12,937 nucleotides of DNA from Planctomycetales bacterium (lineage in GTDB: Bacteria > 4484-113 > JAFGCY01), in the NCBI GenBank assembly GCA_024645305.1, contig JAHEFU010000032.1, positions 1 to 12,937 on the forward strand, read 5' to 3'. The notes beneath the pieces were generated by a model. That model was not told where the DNA came from. It ran no database searches and saw only the letters and a program-made list of their open reading frames with translations. Made by a program: the position numbers and the translations under genes. Every line of letters begins with the position of its first letter. The first letter of the stretch is position 1. Below are positions 5,697 to 11,712 of the stretch, one piece after another.

Positions 5697-6830
5697 CTAC
5701 TCCACATCAGCTTTCGGACTGACAACTAGTACACGCTGGTAGTCCGTATCGATCAACGCAATGCTGCCCTCATCCAAAACCATCATGCTGCAATCAAGCG
5801 AAACCTGATTGATTGCCAACTCGCTTCGCTCCTTCAGTATCAGATTGGGGTACTTGAGATCCTGAATATGATCCTGATCAGTTCTGCGTCTGCCAGCTGG
5901 TGTCTGATCAGCTGAACTGAACATATCTAATTCAGCTGCCTCGCCGCTCCTCAGCAGTACGTGGATCTTTCGTGATTCGCGATCAAGAAGAGCTGCAAGT
6001 TCCGTGGCAACAACCATCCTGAAAGACGGATACTGAAACACTTCTTTGACAATCTCACTATGTTGCTGAATCCAATCGTACTCAGGTTTTTCTGACAATG
6101 ATGTCCATTCTTCATTCAGTCCGAATACTACAGCCTGTTCAGAGATGAACAGCACATCTCCTGCATTGTCATTCCGCCTGTTCACTTCCCTGAGTTCAGA
6201 TCTTGGCAATGCCACTTCTTTCAACACATCTTCCTGCTGCCACAGCTGCACAACAAATCCTTCCATTGTCTTGATCACAATATGGCGACCATTGGAATCC
6301 ACCATTAGGCTCTGGCCCCTGCGACCTTTCCGCCCGGGAAACAGATCCAGCAGATACACATCCTTGAAATTCTCTGGAAACGGATAGTCGCTCAACTGCG
6401 CCTCATTTCTAAAAGCGTAAGGAATCTGTGGCATGCTGTCGGTGTCATCCAGAAATCTCAATCCATACCAGGAAAGCATGTCATCGTTTTCATCGATCCT
6501 GAATGTTCTGGATAACTCAGGTTGCAAGAATTCCTTGATCAGTCTGACCTCCGGAACATCTCCTTCATTCGATAATCTGAACAACTGGATCGCTCTTGGA
6601 TCCATCTGAGCTTCCCCAGAGCCATCAAGGCGATTGGAAATTGCAACAAATCTGCCAGCGCTTCCGGTTAATGTGATTCCGATAATCTGGCGATTTGCTG
6701 CGGGAATCTCCGCCGATGAAATCGACAACATTGAATTTTCTCTTCGCCCATTGCTGCAAGCGGCAAGCAGGCAGCACAGCAGGGCCAGCAGGCCCGAACA
6801 ACAGCGAAAGAAACTATCTGTTCTTTGCAT
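5697..6830 (-). CDS. Unrecognised lipoprotein, AT-richer than its neighbours
   Basis: A 377-aa protein with a lipoprotein signal: hydrophobic FFRCCSGLLALLCCLL followed by lipobox LLAAC (lipidated Cys25), then a polar SNGRREN linker. The mature part is probably beta-rich with repeated short strands (for example RKIHVLLRSGEAAELD, SIALIDTDYQRVLVVS), suggesting a WD/propeller-like fold, but I recognise no family. Codon use is visibly different from the rest of the window, with many A/T third positions, so it is a candidate acquired gene. It is convergent with scpA and divergent from pfkA. GGAG-hairpin repeats lie on both sides. The start is the ATG at 6830. There is no SD; a possible TAGACT box lies 9 nt upstream. 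Confidence 0.8.
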   Translation of the reverse strand: MQRTDSFFRCCSGLLALLCCLLAACSNGRRENSMLSISSAEIPAANRQIIGITLTGSAGRFVAISNRLDGSGEAQMDPRAIQLFRLSNEGDVPEVRLIKEFLQPELSRTFRIDENDDMLSWYGLRFLDDTDSMPQIPYAFRNEAQLSDYPFPENFKDVYLLDLFPGRKGRRGQSLMVDSNGRHIVIKTMEGFVVQLWQQEDVLKEVALPRSELREVNRRNDNAGDVLFISEQAVVFGLNEEWTSLSEKPEYDWIQQHSEIVKEVFQYPSFRMVVATELAALLDRESRKIHVLLRSGEAAELDMFSSADQTPAGRRRTDQDHIQDLKYPNLILKERSELAINQVSLDCSMMVLDEGSIALIDTDYQRVLVVSPKADVE

Positions 6831-6839
6831 TTCAGAACC

Positions 6840-6845
6840 AGTCTA
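6840..6845 (-). promoter_or_regulatory. Possible -10 box for the lipoprotein gene
   Basis: Minus-strand TAGACT lies 9 nt before the ATG at 6830, implying a leader of about 3 nt. The box is imperfect and no -35 is visible. Confidence 0.25.
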
Positions 6846-6857
6846 GTCTGCGACCAT

Positions 6858-6957
6858 GGAGATCCGGAAGAATCCGGACCAAGGAGGCACGAGCCTGCTT
6901 CAGCTCAATCACTCTTCCCGTACCGGTACATTGTGCGCTAGCAAGTTACGCGCCTCC
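6858..6957. repeat. REP-like hairpin cluster between the lipoprotein gene and pfkA
   Basis: Plus-strand module: GGAG (6858-6861), then ATCCGGA-AGAA-TCCGGAC (6862-6879; the outermost pair is mismatched). A second GGAG (6883-6886) precedes a weaker hairpin with GAGC...GCTC (6891-6906) around CTGCTTCA, the loop text also found in the gdhA array. GTACCGGTAC at 6920-6929 is a perfect 10-bp palindrome. On the minus strand, GGAG (6957-6954) precedes GCGCGTA-ACTTGC-TAGCGC (6953-6935, one bulge). Opposed modules recall the paired (BIME-like) arrangement of REPs. These copies are more degenerate than those beside scpA and gdhA. Confidence 0.5.
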
Positions 6958-6972
6958 TTTCATCCCTTCTTC

Positions 6973-6992
6973 AGCAGCGGGGCTCCGCTGCT
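6973..6992. repeat. Perfect 8-bp stem hairpin upstream of pfkA
   Basis: AGCAGCGG-GGCT-CCGCTGCT forms a perfect stem with a 4-nt loop. It lacks a following T-run on either strand and a preceding GGAG, so it is neither a clear terminator nor a clear member of the repeat family. Confidence 0.5.
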
Positions 6993-7013
6993 ACTAACAA
7001 CTAATAACTTCCC

Positions 7014-7058
7014 CTACTTCTTCTACTTCTCCTACTTCTTCCACTTCTTCCACTTGTA
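7014..7058 (+). repeat. 9-nt tandem pyrimidine minisatellite
   Basis: There are five consecutive 9-nt units of consensus CYACTTCTY: CTACTTCTT, CTACTTCTC, CTACTTCTT, CCACTTCTT, CCACTTGTA. It is intergenic and ends 21 nt before the pfkA -10 box, so it occupies the upstream promoter region. It is almost purely pyrimidine on the plus strand. Confidence 0.75.
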
Positions 7059-7079
7059 CGGCTGAAGCCTTACCTCCAC

Positions 7080-7085
7080 TATAAT
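7080..7085 (+). promoter_or_regulatory. Leaderless -10 box (TATAAT) for pfkA
   Basis: A perfect TATAAT lies 7 nt before the ATG at 7093. The spacer CTCCCCC has no Shine-Dalgarno. A TTGTAC at 7054-7059 is a possible -35, but with a long 20-nt spacing. Confidence 0.55.
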
Positions 7086-7092
7086 CTCCCCC

Positions 7093-8082
7093 ATGCGCAA
7101 TATCGCAGTGCTGACCAGCGGAGGGGACTCGCCCGGCATGAATGCCGCCGTGCGCGCCGTGGTGCGCGTCGGCCGCAGCGCGGGACTCACCGTGTATGGA
7201 GTCAAGCGTGGCTACGAGGGCCTGATCCATGCGGAACTTGAGCAGATGCCGCTGGGCAGCGTCTCCAACTGGGTCAACTCCGGCGGCAGCAAGCTGGAGT
7301 GCGCGCGCTGCGCTGAGATGTACACGGTCAGTGGGCAGAAGCGCGCCGTGCAGACCCTGAAGAACTGGGATATCGACGGCCTGGTGGTGATCGGCGGGGA
7401 CGGCTCCTTCCGGGGAGCGAGCAAGATGGTCAAGCTCGGGGCCCGTGTGGTCGGCGCGCCGGGCACGATTGACAACGACATCCCCGGGATTGACAACACC
7501 ATCGGCTTCGACACCGCCGTCAACACCCTGACCTACTGCATCAACCAGCTGCGCGACACGGCGGAAAGCCACCAGCGCACCTTCGTCGTGGAAGCCATGG
7601 GCCGCCACAGCGGGCATATCGCCCTGCATGCCGGCATCTCCGGCGGGGCCGACATCATCCTCGTGCCGGAAATCACCTGGAGCGAGAAGAAGGTCGTGAA
7701 GATGGTGCAGCGCCGCATCGACCAGGGCAAGAAGTTCCACCTGATCGTGATGGCCGAGGGCGCGGGGCGGGCCATCAAGAAACCCGATTACAAGGCCTTC
7801 GACCTCGTGGACTACATCGACGCCAATACCGCCGAAAGCGTCACCGTACGCGGCTGCATGCCGGGGCATATCCAGCGCGGCGGTGCTCCCACTGCGGCCG
7901 ACCGGATCTACGCCACACGCTGCGGCAAGGCGGCGGTGGAAGCCTTGCTGGCCGGGCATAACGGCCTGATGGTCGGCGAGCTCAACGGGCAGATGGTTGA
8001 AGTGCCGATGAAGTCCGCCACCAGCCGCAGCGGCCGGCGCATTGACCGCGAACTGTACAACCTGGCCATGCAGGTCAGCTGA
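7093..8082 (+). CDS. pfkA: ATP-dependent 6-phosphofructokinase
   Basis: A 329-aa phosphofructokinase that phosphorylates fructose 6-phosphate to fructose 1,6-bisphosphate in cytosolic glycolysis. Motifs align almost residue for residue with E. coli numbering: TSGGDSPGMN (8-17), GGDGS (101-105, Gly104), PGTIDND (123-129, Gly124, catalytic Asp127), MGRHSGHIA (169-177, Arg171), MAEG (Glu222) and GHIQRGG (258-264). Gly104 and Gly124 indicate ATP rather than pyrophosphate as phosphoryl donor; PPi enzymes usually carry Asp and Lys there. Length is typical of the short ATP-type enzyme. The gene is transcribed alone from a leaderless promoter behind the pyrimidine minisatellite. Confidence 0.95.
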   Translation: MRNIAVLTSGGDSPGMNAAVRAVVRVGRSAGLTVYGVKRGYEGLIHAELEQMPLGSVSNWVNSGGSKLECARCAEMYTVSGQKRAVQTLKNWDIDGLVVIGGDGSFRGASKMVKLGARVVGAPGTIDNDIPGIDNTIGFDTAVNTLTYCINQLRDTAESHQRTFVVEAMGRHSGHIALHAGISGGADIILVPEITWSEKKVVKMVQRRIDQGKKFHLIVMAEGAGRAIKKPDYKAFDLVDYIDANTAESVTVRGCMPGHIQRGGAPTAADRIYATRCGKAAVEALLAGHNGLMVGELNGQMVEVPMKSATSRSGRRIDRELYNLAMQVS

Positions 8083-8087
8083 GGCCC

Positions 8088-8147
8088 ATTCACCGGTTCC
8101 GGCTTCGTGAATCCCATGTTTGTGGATTCCTGTGGACAGGGTTCCAC
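8088..8147 (+). promoter_or_regulatory. Nested inverted repeats between pfkA and the AMIN/SPOR gene
   Basis: ATTCAC (8088-8093) pairs with GTGAAT (8107-8112). Overlapping it, GAATCC (8109-8114) pairs with GGATTC (8124-8129). A third fold, GTGGA-TT-CCTG-TGGA-CAGG-GT-TCCAC (8122-8147), overlaps that. The three are mutually exclusive in part. None has a T-run, so they are not clear intrinsic terminators; a factor-dependent stop for pfkA or an operator for the next promoter is possible. Confidence 0.3.
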
Positions 8148-8165
8148 GCGTGAAATCAAATGTGA

Positions 8166-8171
8166 TAGAAT
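8166..8171 (+). promoter_or_regulatory. Extended -10 promoter for the 8206-9905 operon
   Basis: TGaTAGAAT (8163-8171) has the TGn extension. TTCCAC at 8142-8147 lies 18 nt upstream as a weak -35. The leader of about 30 nt holds a small hairpin (ATCTC 8177-8181 with GAGAT 8189-8193) and an AAGGG Shine-Dalgarno at 8194-8198, 7 nt before the ATG. Confidence 0.4.
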
Positions 8172-8205
8172 GAGGCATCTCGTGCGATGAGATAAGGGTT
8201 GAGAT

Positions 8206-8922
8206 ATGAGCTATCAAAGGGGTATTGCGCTCGGCATCATGCTGGCGCTGTCGATCCTGCTGTGTGGCGCGGCGGACAAGAAGCCAGCCGAGTTCACCAG
8301 CATTGGGTCATTCAAGGGCGGAAGCTCCAAAAGCGGCATGCTGCTCGAAGGCGTGCGCTTTGGTCGGCAGGGCAAGGCCACCCGGATGGTGCTGGACCTG
8401 GCCATGACTGACGGCTCCGCTGCCACTAAACATCCCGTCTACACCGTGGAGTACCGTGAGTTCCCCTACCGGCTGGTGATCCGGCTGGAAGGTGTGAACT
8501 TCAGCCCGGCCACGAAGGTCCAGAGCAGTCCCGCCCTGCCCTTCAGCGTGGTCACCCCGCCGGACGGCAGCATCAAGGAATTCCAGGTCTTCCTGGGCGG
8601 ACCGTCCGAATTCAAGGTGATCGAGATTGATGACCCGGCCAAGCTGTCCATTGACGTCCGGCCCATCGGGACGGACATCCCGAACATCTATTCCGTGCAG
8701 CTCACCGGACCGGCCAACGCGGCTGAGGCCTATGCCCTGATTGAGCAGGGCAGTTTCCCCGAGGGCTTCATGCCTGAGGCAGTCGTGATGGGCAGTGTGG
8801 TGGTGGTGGAGCAGATCTTCAGCTCCGCCAGTGAAGCCGCCCGCATGGACCGGATGCTGCAGGAGATGGGATACACGTGTATCATCAATGAGCGCAGGGG
8901 CAACGAACTCCCGCAAGTCTGA
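8206..8922 (+). CDS. Exported protein with AMIN-like region and C-terminal SPOR-like domain
   Basis: A 238-aa protein with a signal peptide (about 1-22, SILLCGAA). Cys20 is not in a good lipobox, so cleavage by signal peptidase I is more likely than lipidation. Residues about 45-155 are beta-rich, with the alternating pattern YRLVIRLEG and FKVIEIDDPAKLSIDVRP, which resembles AMIN domains of periplasmic cell-wall proteins. Residues about 161-232 read YSVQLTGPANAAEAYALIEQ, then VVVVEQIFSSASEAARMDRMLQ, resembling a SPOR domain, which binds denuded peptidoglycan. Both assignments are by pattern only. It is first of a probable three-gene operon: the next start is 15 nt downstream. Confidence 0.7.
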   Translation: MSYQRGIALGIMLALSILLCGAADKKPAEFTSIGSFKGGSSKSGMLLEGVRFGRQGKATRMVLDLAMTDGSAATKHPVYTVEYREFPYRLVIRLEGVNFSPATKVQSSPALPFSVVTPPDGSIKEFQVFLGGPSEFKVIEIDDPAKLSIDVRPIGTDIPNIYSVQLTGPANAAEAYALIEQGSFPEGFMPEAVVMGSVVVVEQIFSSASEAARMDRMLQEMGYTCIINERRGNELPQV

Positions 8923-8937
8923 TACTGGGAGGCGGAC

Positions 8938-9141
8938 ATGGAGCCGCAGGCACATGAGCTGGGACCGGTCCTCACATCGGGGACACTGTGCGCCGTGCTG
9001 CTGTTTGAAGACAGCCTGAACCCCACGCGTCTCTACGGGAGGATCCACAATTCCCCTGACCAGCAGCCCCGGAGCCGGGAGCAGCTGTGGCGGACTGCGG
9101 GAAGCAGGCAGAACCAGGAATACCGGATCGCCCATCTATGA
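8938..9141 (+). CDS. Unrecognised 67-residue protein, translationally coupled
   Basis: This small gene is supported by position rather than homology. A strong GGGAGG Shine-Dalgarno (8927-8932) lies 5 nt before its ATG. It starts 15 nt after the upstream gene, and its stop overlaps the next start as ATGA (9138-9141). Codon use (G/C third positions) fits the window. The product has one short hydrophobic stretch (TLCAVLLF, 16-23) and a polar Gln/Arg-rich C-terminal half. No signal peptide, metal site or known domain is evident. An unknown accessory protein of this operon is the safest reading. Confidence 0.6.
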   Translation: MEPQAHELGPVLTSGTLCAVLLFEDSLNPTRLYGRIHNSPDQQPRSREQLWRTAGSRQNQEYRIAHL

Positions 9142-9905
9142 GCAAAACAGCAGGCAGGAGCAGCAGGAGCAGTACGGGCACAAGCGCCCGCCGCAAGCGG
9201 CGCGGCAGCAGCACTGCAAGCTCCCAGGGCGGTAGCATGCCCGAGTTCCTGCGCGTTACCGGTAGCCTCCTTGGGATCATCCTCGGCCTTGTCCTGGCCG
9301 GCGTCTGCATCGGGGCCTGGTACATCAGCAACAAGGCCGTGGACATCATGCATGAAATCGCCTCCCGCGATGTCAGTGGCCCCCGGGGTCAGGTGGAGGC
9401 CTACAACAATTTCTTCGCCGGCCTGAGCACCGAACAGTTCATCGTGCGCCGCGATGAGCCTCGCAACCTGCAAAACGTGATCACCTACCTGTGGACCGTC
9501 GAGCATCGCCAGAGCGGGGAAGTGACGCAGTTCCGCTGGGAATGGGACATGTCCACGGCCGACGTGAAGCCCCGCTCCAACGGCGCCCTCCTGCTGGACC
9601 GGCGCCTGAAGCACATCCCGGACAGTGAACTGGGGGACTACGACTTCTACGACCCGGATGACGCTTTTGCCATGGCGATCGTGACCCAGGACATATCCCT
9701 GATTGGAATGGAGGACATCAGCACTTGGGAAGGCCCCATATACTCCGATGGAGTGGCTCCTCCACTGATCTCCCCGGATGACGCCAGCGACCGGGCCTCC
9801 TCTCATGCCGAGGAGGAAAAGCAGAAGCTGGAGGATGAACTCGGTGGTGGTGGTGAGCCGGATGTGCACCTGCCATCCGGTCCGCCGGTCGAAGTCGATC
9901 AGTAG
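9138..9905 (+). CDS. Unrecognised single-pass membrane protein, N-in
   Basis: A 255-aa protein. A Ser/Thr/Arg-rich basic N-terminus (about 1-36, with RRKRRGSS) is followed by one strong TM helix near 41-63 (LLGIILGLVLAGVCIGAWYI), predicted to leave the remaining 190 residues outside the cytoplasm. The exported part contains VEAYNNFFAGLS, a beta-like core (FRWEWDMS) and an acidic region (GDYDFYDPDD, 166-175). The tail is low-complexity and acidic, ending Gly/Pro-rich. I recognise no family. I chose the ATG at 9138 because its ATGA overlap with the 67-residue gene is a classic coupling signal. The in-frame GTG 9087 has a GGGAG at 9077-9081 and would add 17 residues, so it remains possible. Operon context with a SPOR-like protein suggests an envelope role. 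Confidence 0.75.
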   Translation: MSKTAGRSSRSSTGTSARRKRRGSSTASSQGGSMPEFLRVTGSLLGIILGLVLAGVCIGAWYISNKAVDIMHEIASRDVSGPRGQVEAYNNFFAGLSTEQFIVRRDEPRNLQNVITYLWTVEHRQSGEVTQFRWEWDMSTADVKPRSNGALLLDRRLKHIPDSELGDYDFYDPDDAFAMAIVTQDISLIGMEDISTWEGPIYSDGVAPPLISPDDASDRASSHAEEEKQKLEDELGGGGEPDVHLPSGPPVEVDQ

Positions 9906-9963
9906 CGTCGCCGCTTGCCACATTTCAATCTGTAATCACGGGCTGAGCACTCTCTTTCTGTCC

Positions 9964-9969
9964 TATAAT
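9964..9969 (+). promoter_or_regulatory. gdhA: -10 box (TATAAT) for gdhA
   Basis: A perfect TATAAT lies 49 nt before the ATG at 10019. In contrast to pfkA and scpA this gene has a real leader of about 43 nt, with a GGAGG Shine-Dalgarno at 10005-10009. No consensus -35 is seen. Confidence 0.5.
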
Positions 9970-9978
9970 TCAGCGTAA

Positions 9979-9995
9979 CTTCCGCCCGGCGGAAG
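9979..9995 (+). promoter_or_regulatory. 5'-end hairpin or operator in the gdhA leader
   Basis: CTTCCGCC-C-GGCGGAAG is a perfect 8-bp inverted repeat with a 1-nt centre. It starts about 3-4 nt after the predicted transcription start. It could be a 5'-terminal mRNA-stabilising hairpin or a repressor operator. Confidence 0.5.
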
Positions 9996-10018
9996 GCAGA
10001 TCCCGGAGGAAAACACAG

Positions 10019-11371
10019 ATGTCTCACTCAGTCAGTGCATTCATGGAGCAGGTCAAGGCCAAGAACCCGGCCGAACCGACCTTCCATCAGGCCGTGCAGG
10101 AAGTTGCGGAATCCATCCTGCCGATCTACGACCAACATCCCGAATTCAGCCAGGCGCGCATCCTCGAGCGCATTGTCGAGCCCGAGCGCGTCCTGATGTT
10201 CCGCGTCCCCTGGGTTGACGACAGCGGCAACGTACAGGTCAACCGCGGATACCGCATCGAGATGAACAGCGCCATCGGTCCCTACAAGGGTGGCCTGCGC
10301 TTCCATCCCAGCGTCACACTCGGCATCCTCAAGTTCCTGGCCTTCGAGCAGGTCTTCAAGAATTCCCTGACGACGCTGCCCATGGGCGGCGGCAAGGGCG
10401 GCTCGGACTTCGACCCCAAGGGCAAGTCTGACAACGAGGTGATGGCCTTCTGCCAGGCCTTCATGAGCGAACTGTTCCGCCACATCGGTCCGCGTACCGA
10501 CGTGCCGGCCGGTGACATCGGCGTGGGTGGCCGCGAGATCGGCTACCTGTTCGGCATGTACAAGAAGCTGCGCAACGAGTTCAGCGGCGTGCTGACCGGC
10601 AAGAGCCCCGACTGGGGTGGCAGCCTGATCCGTCCGGAGGCCACGGGCTATGGCAACGTGTACTTCGCCCAGGAGATGCTGGCCACCAAGGGGCATGAGG
10701 TCAAGGGCCGCAACGCCCTGATCAGCGGCAGTGGCAACGTGGCGCAGTACTGCGCCGAGAAGGTCATCCAGCTCGGCGGCAAGGTGATCACCATGTCCGA
10801 CTCCGACGGCTTCATCGTTGACCGCGACGGCATCAACGAGGAGAAGCTGGCCTGGATCATGGAACTGAAGAACGAGAAGCGCGGCCGCATCAGCGAATAC
10901 ACAGAGAAGTTCGGCGGGGAGTACGGCGACCGCAGCAACGGCAAGAGCGAATGGTACGTGGACGGCTGCACCCTGGCCTTCCCCTGCGCCACCCAGAACG
11001 AGGTGGACCTGAACGAGGCAAAGGCCATCGTTGCCAACGGCATCATCGCCGTCAGCGAGGGCGCCAACATGCCCTGTACTCCGGAAGCCTTCGCGCATAT
11101 CCAGTCCAATGGTCTGCTGTATGCCCCGGGCAAGGCCAGCAACGCCGGTGGTGTGGCCACCAGTGGCCTGGAGATGGCGCAGAATGCGGCCTTCACCTAC
11201 TGGACCCGTGAGGAAGTCGATCTCAAGCTGCACAACATCATGAAGAGCATCCACAGCCAGTGCACCACGACCTGCAGGAAGTACGGCAAGGAAGGCGATT
11301 ACGTCTTCGGTGCCAACGTGGCAGGCTTCCTCAAGGTTGCCAACTCCATGCTGGCCCAGGGCGTCGTCTAG
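10019..11371 (+). CDS. gdhA: NADP-specific glutamate dehydrogenase
   Basis: A 450-aa hexameric-type (about 50 kDa) glutamate dehydrogenase that interconverts 2-oxoglutarate plus ammonia and glutamate in the cytosol, at the junction of nitrogen and carbon metabolism. Substrate-site motifs are GPYKGGLRFHPSV (88-100, Lys90), PMGGGKGGSDFDPKG (121-135, catalytic Lys126) and PAGDIGVGGREIG (163-175, Asp166). The Rossmann nucleotide-binding region has SGSGNVAQY (236-244) and the SDSDG turn (260-264), with Ser260 rather than an acidic residue at the ribose-binding position, which favours NADP(H). The conserved SNAGGVATSGLEMAQN region is present. Length and motif order match the bacterial gdhA subgroup. 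The transcript has a strong SD, and the stop codon TAG merges with the first GGAG of the downstream repeat array. Confidence 0.95.
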   Translation: MSHSVSAFMEQVKAKNPAEPTFHQAVQEVAESILPIYDQHPEFSQARILERIVEPERVLMFRVPWVDDSGNVQVNRGYRIEMNSAIGPYKGGLRFHPSVTLGILKFLAFEQVFKNSLTTLPMGGGKGGSDFDPKGKSDNEVMAFCQAFMSELFRHIGPRTDVPAGDIGVGGREIGYLFGMYKKLRNEFSGVLTGKSPDWGGSLIRPEATGYGNVYFAQEMLATKGHEVKGRNALISGSGNVAQYCAEKVIQLGGKVITMSDSDGFIVDRDGINEEKLAWIMELKNEKRGRISEYTEKFGGEYGDRSNGKSEWYVDGCTLAFPCATQNEVDLNEAKAIVANGIIAVSEGANMPCTPEAFAHIQSNGLLYAPGKASNAGGVATSGLEMAQNAAFTYWTREEVDLKLHNIMKSIHSQCTTTCRKYGKEGDYVFGANVAGFLKVANSMLAQGVV

Positions 11372-11535
11372 GAGGTCCGGAGCAATCCGGACAATCTTCG
11401 GAGGTCCGGAGCAATCCGGACAATCTTCGGAGCTACCTGCTTTAGCAGTAGGACGGAGGTCCGGAGCAATCCGGACAAGGGAGCTACCCGCTTCAGCGGT
11501 AGTGGAGACGGAGGTCCTGAGCAATCCGAACAATG
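11371..11535 (+). repeat. REP-like GGAG-hairpin array downstream of gdhA
   Basis: Six modules, each opening with GGAG. Type I hairpins GTCCGGA-GCAA-TCCGGAC lie at 11375-11392, 11404-11421 and 11459-11476. The first two sit in exact 29-nt tandem units (11371-11399, 11400-11428). A decayed type I copy with two stem mismatches is at 11514-11531. Type II hairpins CTACCTGC-TTTA-GCAGTAG (11433-11451) and CTACCCGC-TTCA-GCGGTAG (11484-11502) share the same single bulged C, and a T-A pair in one is a C-G pair in the other. The order is I, I, II, I, II, I. The first G of the array is the last base of the gdhA stop codon. Confidence 0.8.
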
Positions 11536-11547
11536 AGCAGAGTAAGA

Positions 11548-11642
11548 GTTAACCACAAAGAGCACAAAGAATTGCAGTCGTTCACAAAGAACACTTTGTG
11601 ATCCTAATCTCCTTTGTGAGCTTGGTGATCTTAGTGGTTAAC
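11548..11642. mobile_element. 95-bp CACAAAG-rich inverted-repeat element (MITE-like)
   Basis: The termini GTTAACCACAAAG (11548-11560) and CTTAGTGGTTAAC (11630-11642) are inverted repeats with one mismatch in 13. Inside, TCACAAAG-AACA-CTTTGTGA (11582-11601) is a perfect 8-bp hairpin. CACAAAG recurs at 11554, 11563 and 11583, and CTTTGTG at 11594 and 11612. It is AT-rich and non-coding. From memory, similar AACCACnnAG-type repeats are scattered in many environmental bacterial genomes, but I cannot confirm the relation. The gap 11372-11724 holds only this, the repeat array, the terminator and a promoter. Confidence 0.55.
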
Positions 11643-11669
11643 AATTCTCAAGGACAAGCGTATACATCA

Positions 11670-11699
11670 GGGGATCCCGCGGGGTCCCCTTTTCATTTT
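11670..11699 (+). terminator. Intrinsic terminator
   Basis: GGGGATCC-CGCG-GGGTCCCC (11670-11689) is an 8-bp GC-rich stem, followed directly by TTTTCATTTT. It is oriented to stop plus-strand transcription coming through gdhA and the repeats, about 300 nt past the gdhA stop. Confidence 0.8.
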
Positions 11700-11712
11700 C
11701 CATGCAACTCCC

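Noticed and set aside
5599..6957. Integron cassette: lipoprotein gene flanked by attC sites
   Set aside because: The flanking hairpins lack the paired RYYYAAC/GTTRRRY core boxes and long imperfect stems of attC sites. They fit the GGAG-hairpin pattern better.
6973..6992. Intrinsic terminator at the 8-bp stem before pfkA
   Set aside because: No T-run follows on either strand.
7014..7058. Coding repeat
   Set aside because: No plausible ORF with start, SD and normal codon use contains it; it lies in the pfkA upstream region.
6994..8217. Long minus-strand open frame opposite pfkA with a Glu/Val repeat tail
   Set aside because: It is a shadow of pfkA. The repetitive tail is only the reverse translation of the pyrimidine minisatellite.
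9087..9137. Upstream GTG start for the single-pass membrane protein
   Set aside because: It has a GGGAG nearby, but the 17 added residues fall in the reading overlap with the coupled 67-residue gene, and the ATGA junction favours 9138. Not excluded.
10028..11533. Long minus-strand open frame opposite gdhA (501 codons)
   Set aside because: It is a GC-rich shadow of gdhA: the predicted peptide is His/Ala/Leu-biased with no motif, while the plus strand encodes a complete GDH.
11371..11535. CRISPR array
   Set aside because: The exact 29-nt units occur only twice in direct contact, other modules vary, and there are no unique spacers of constant length. The pattern is GGAG-hairpin modules.
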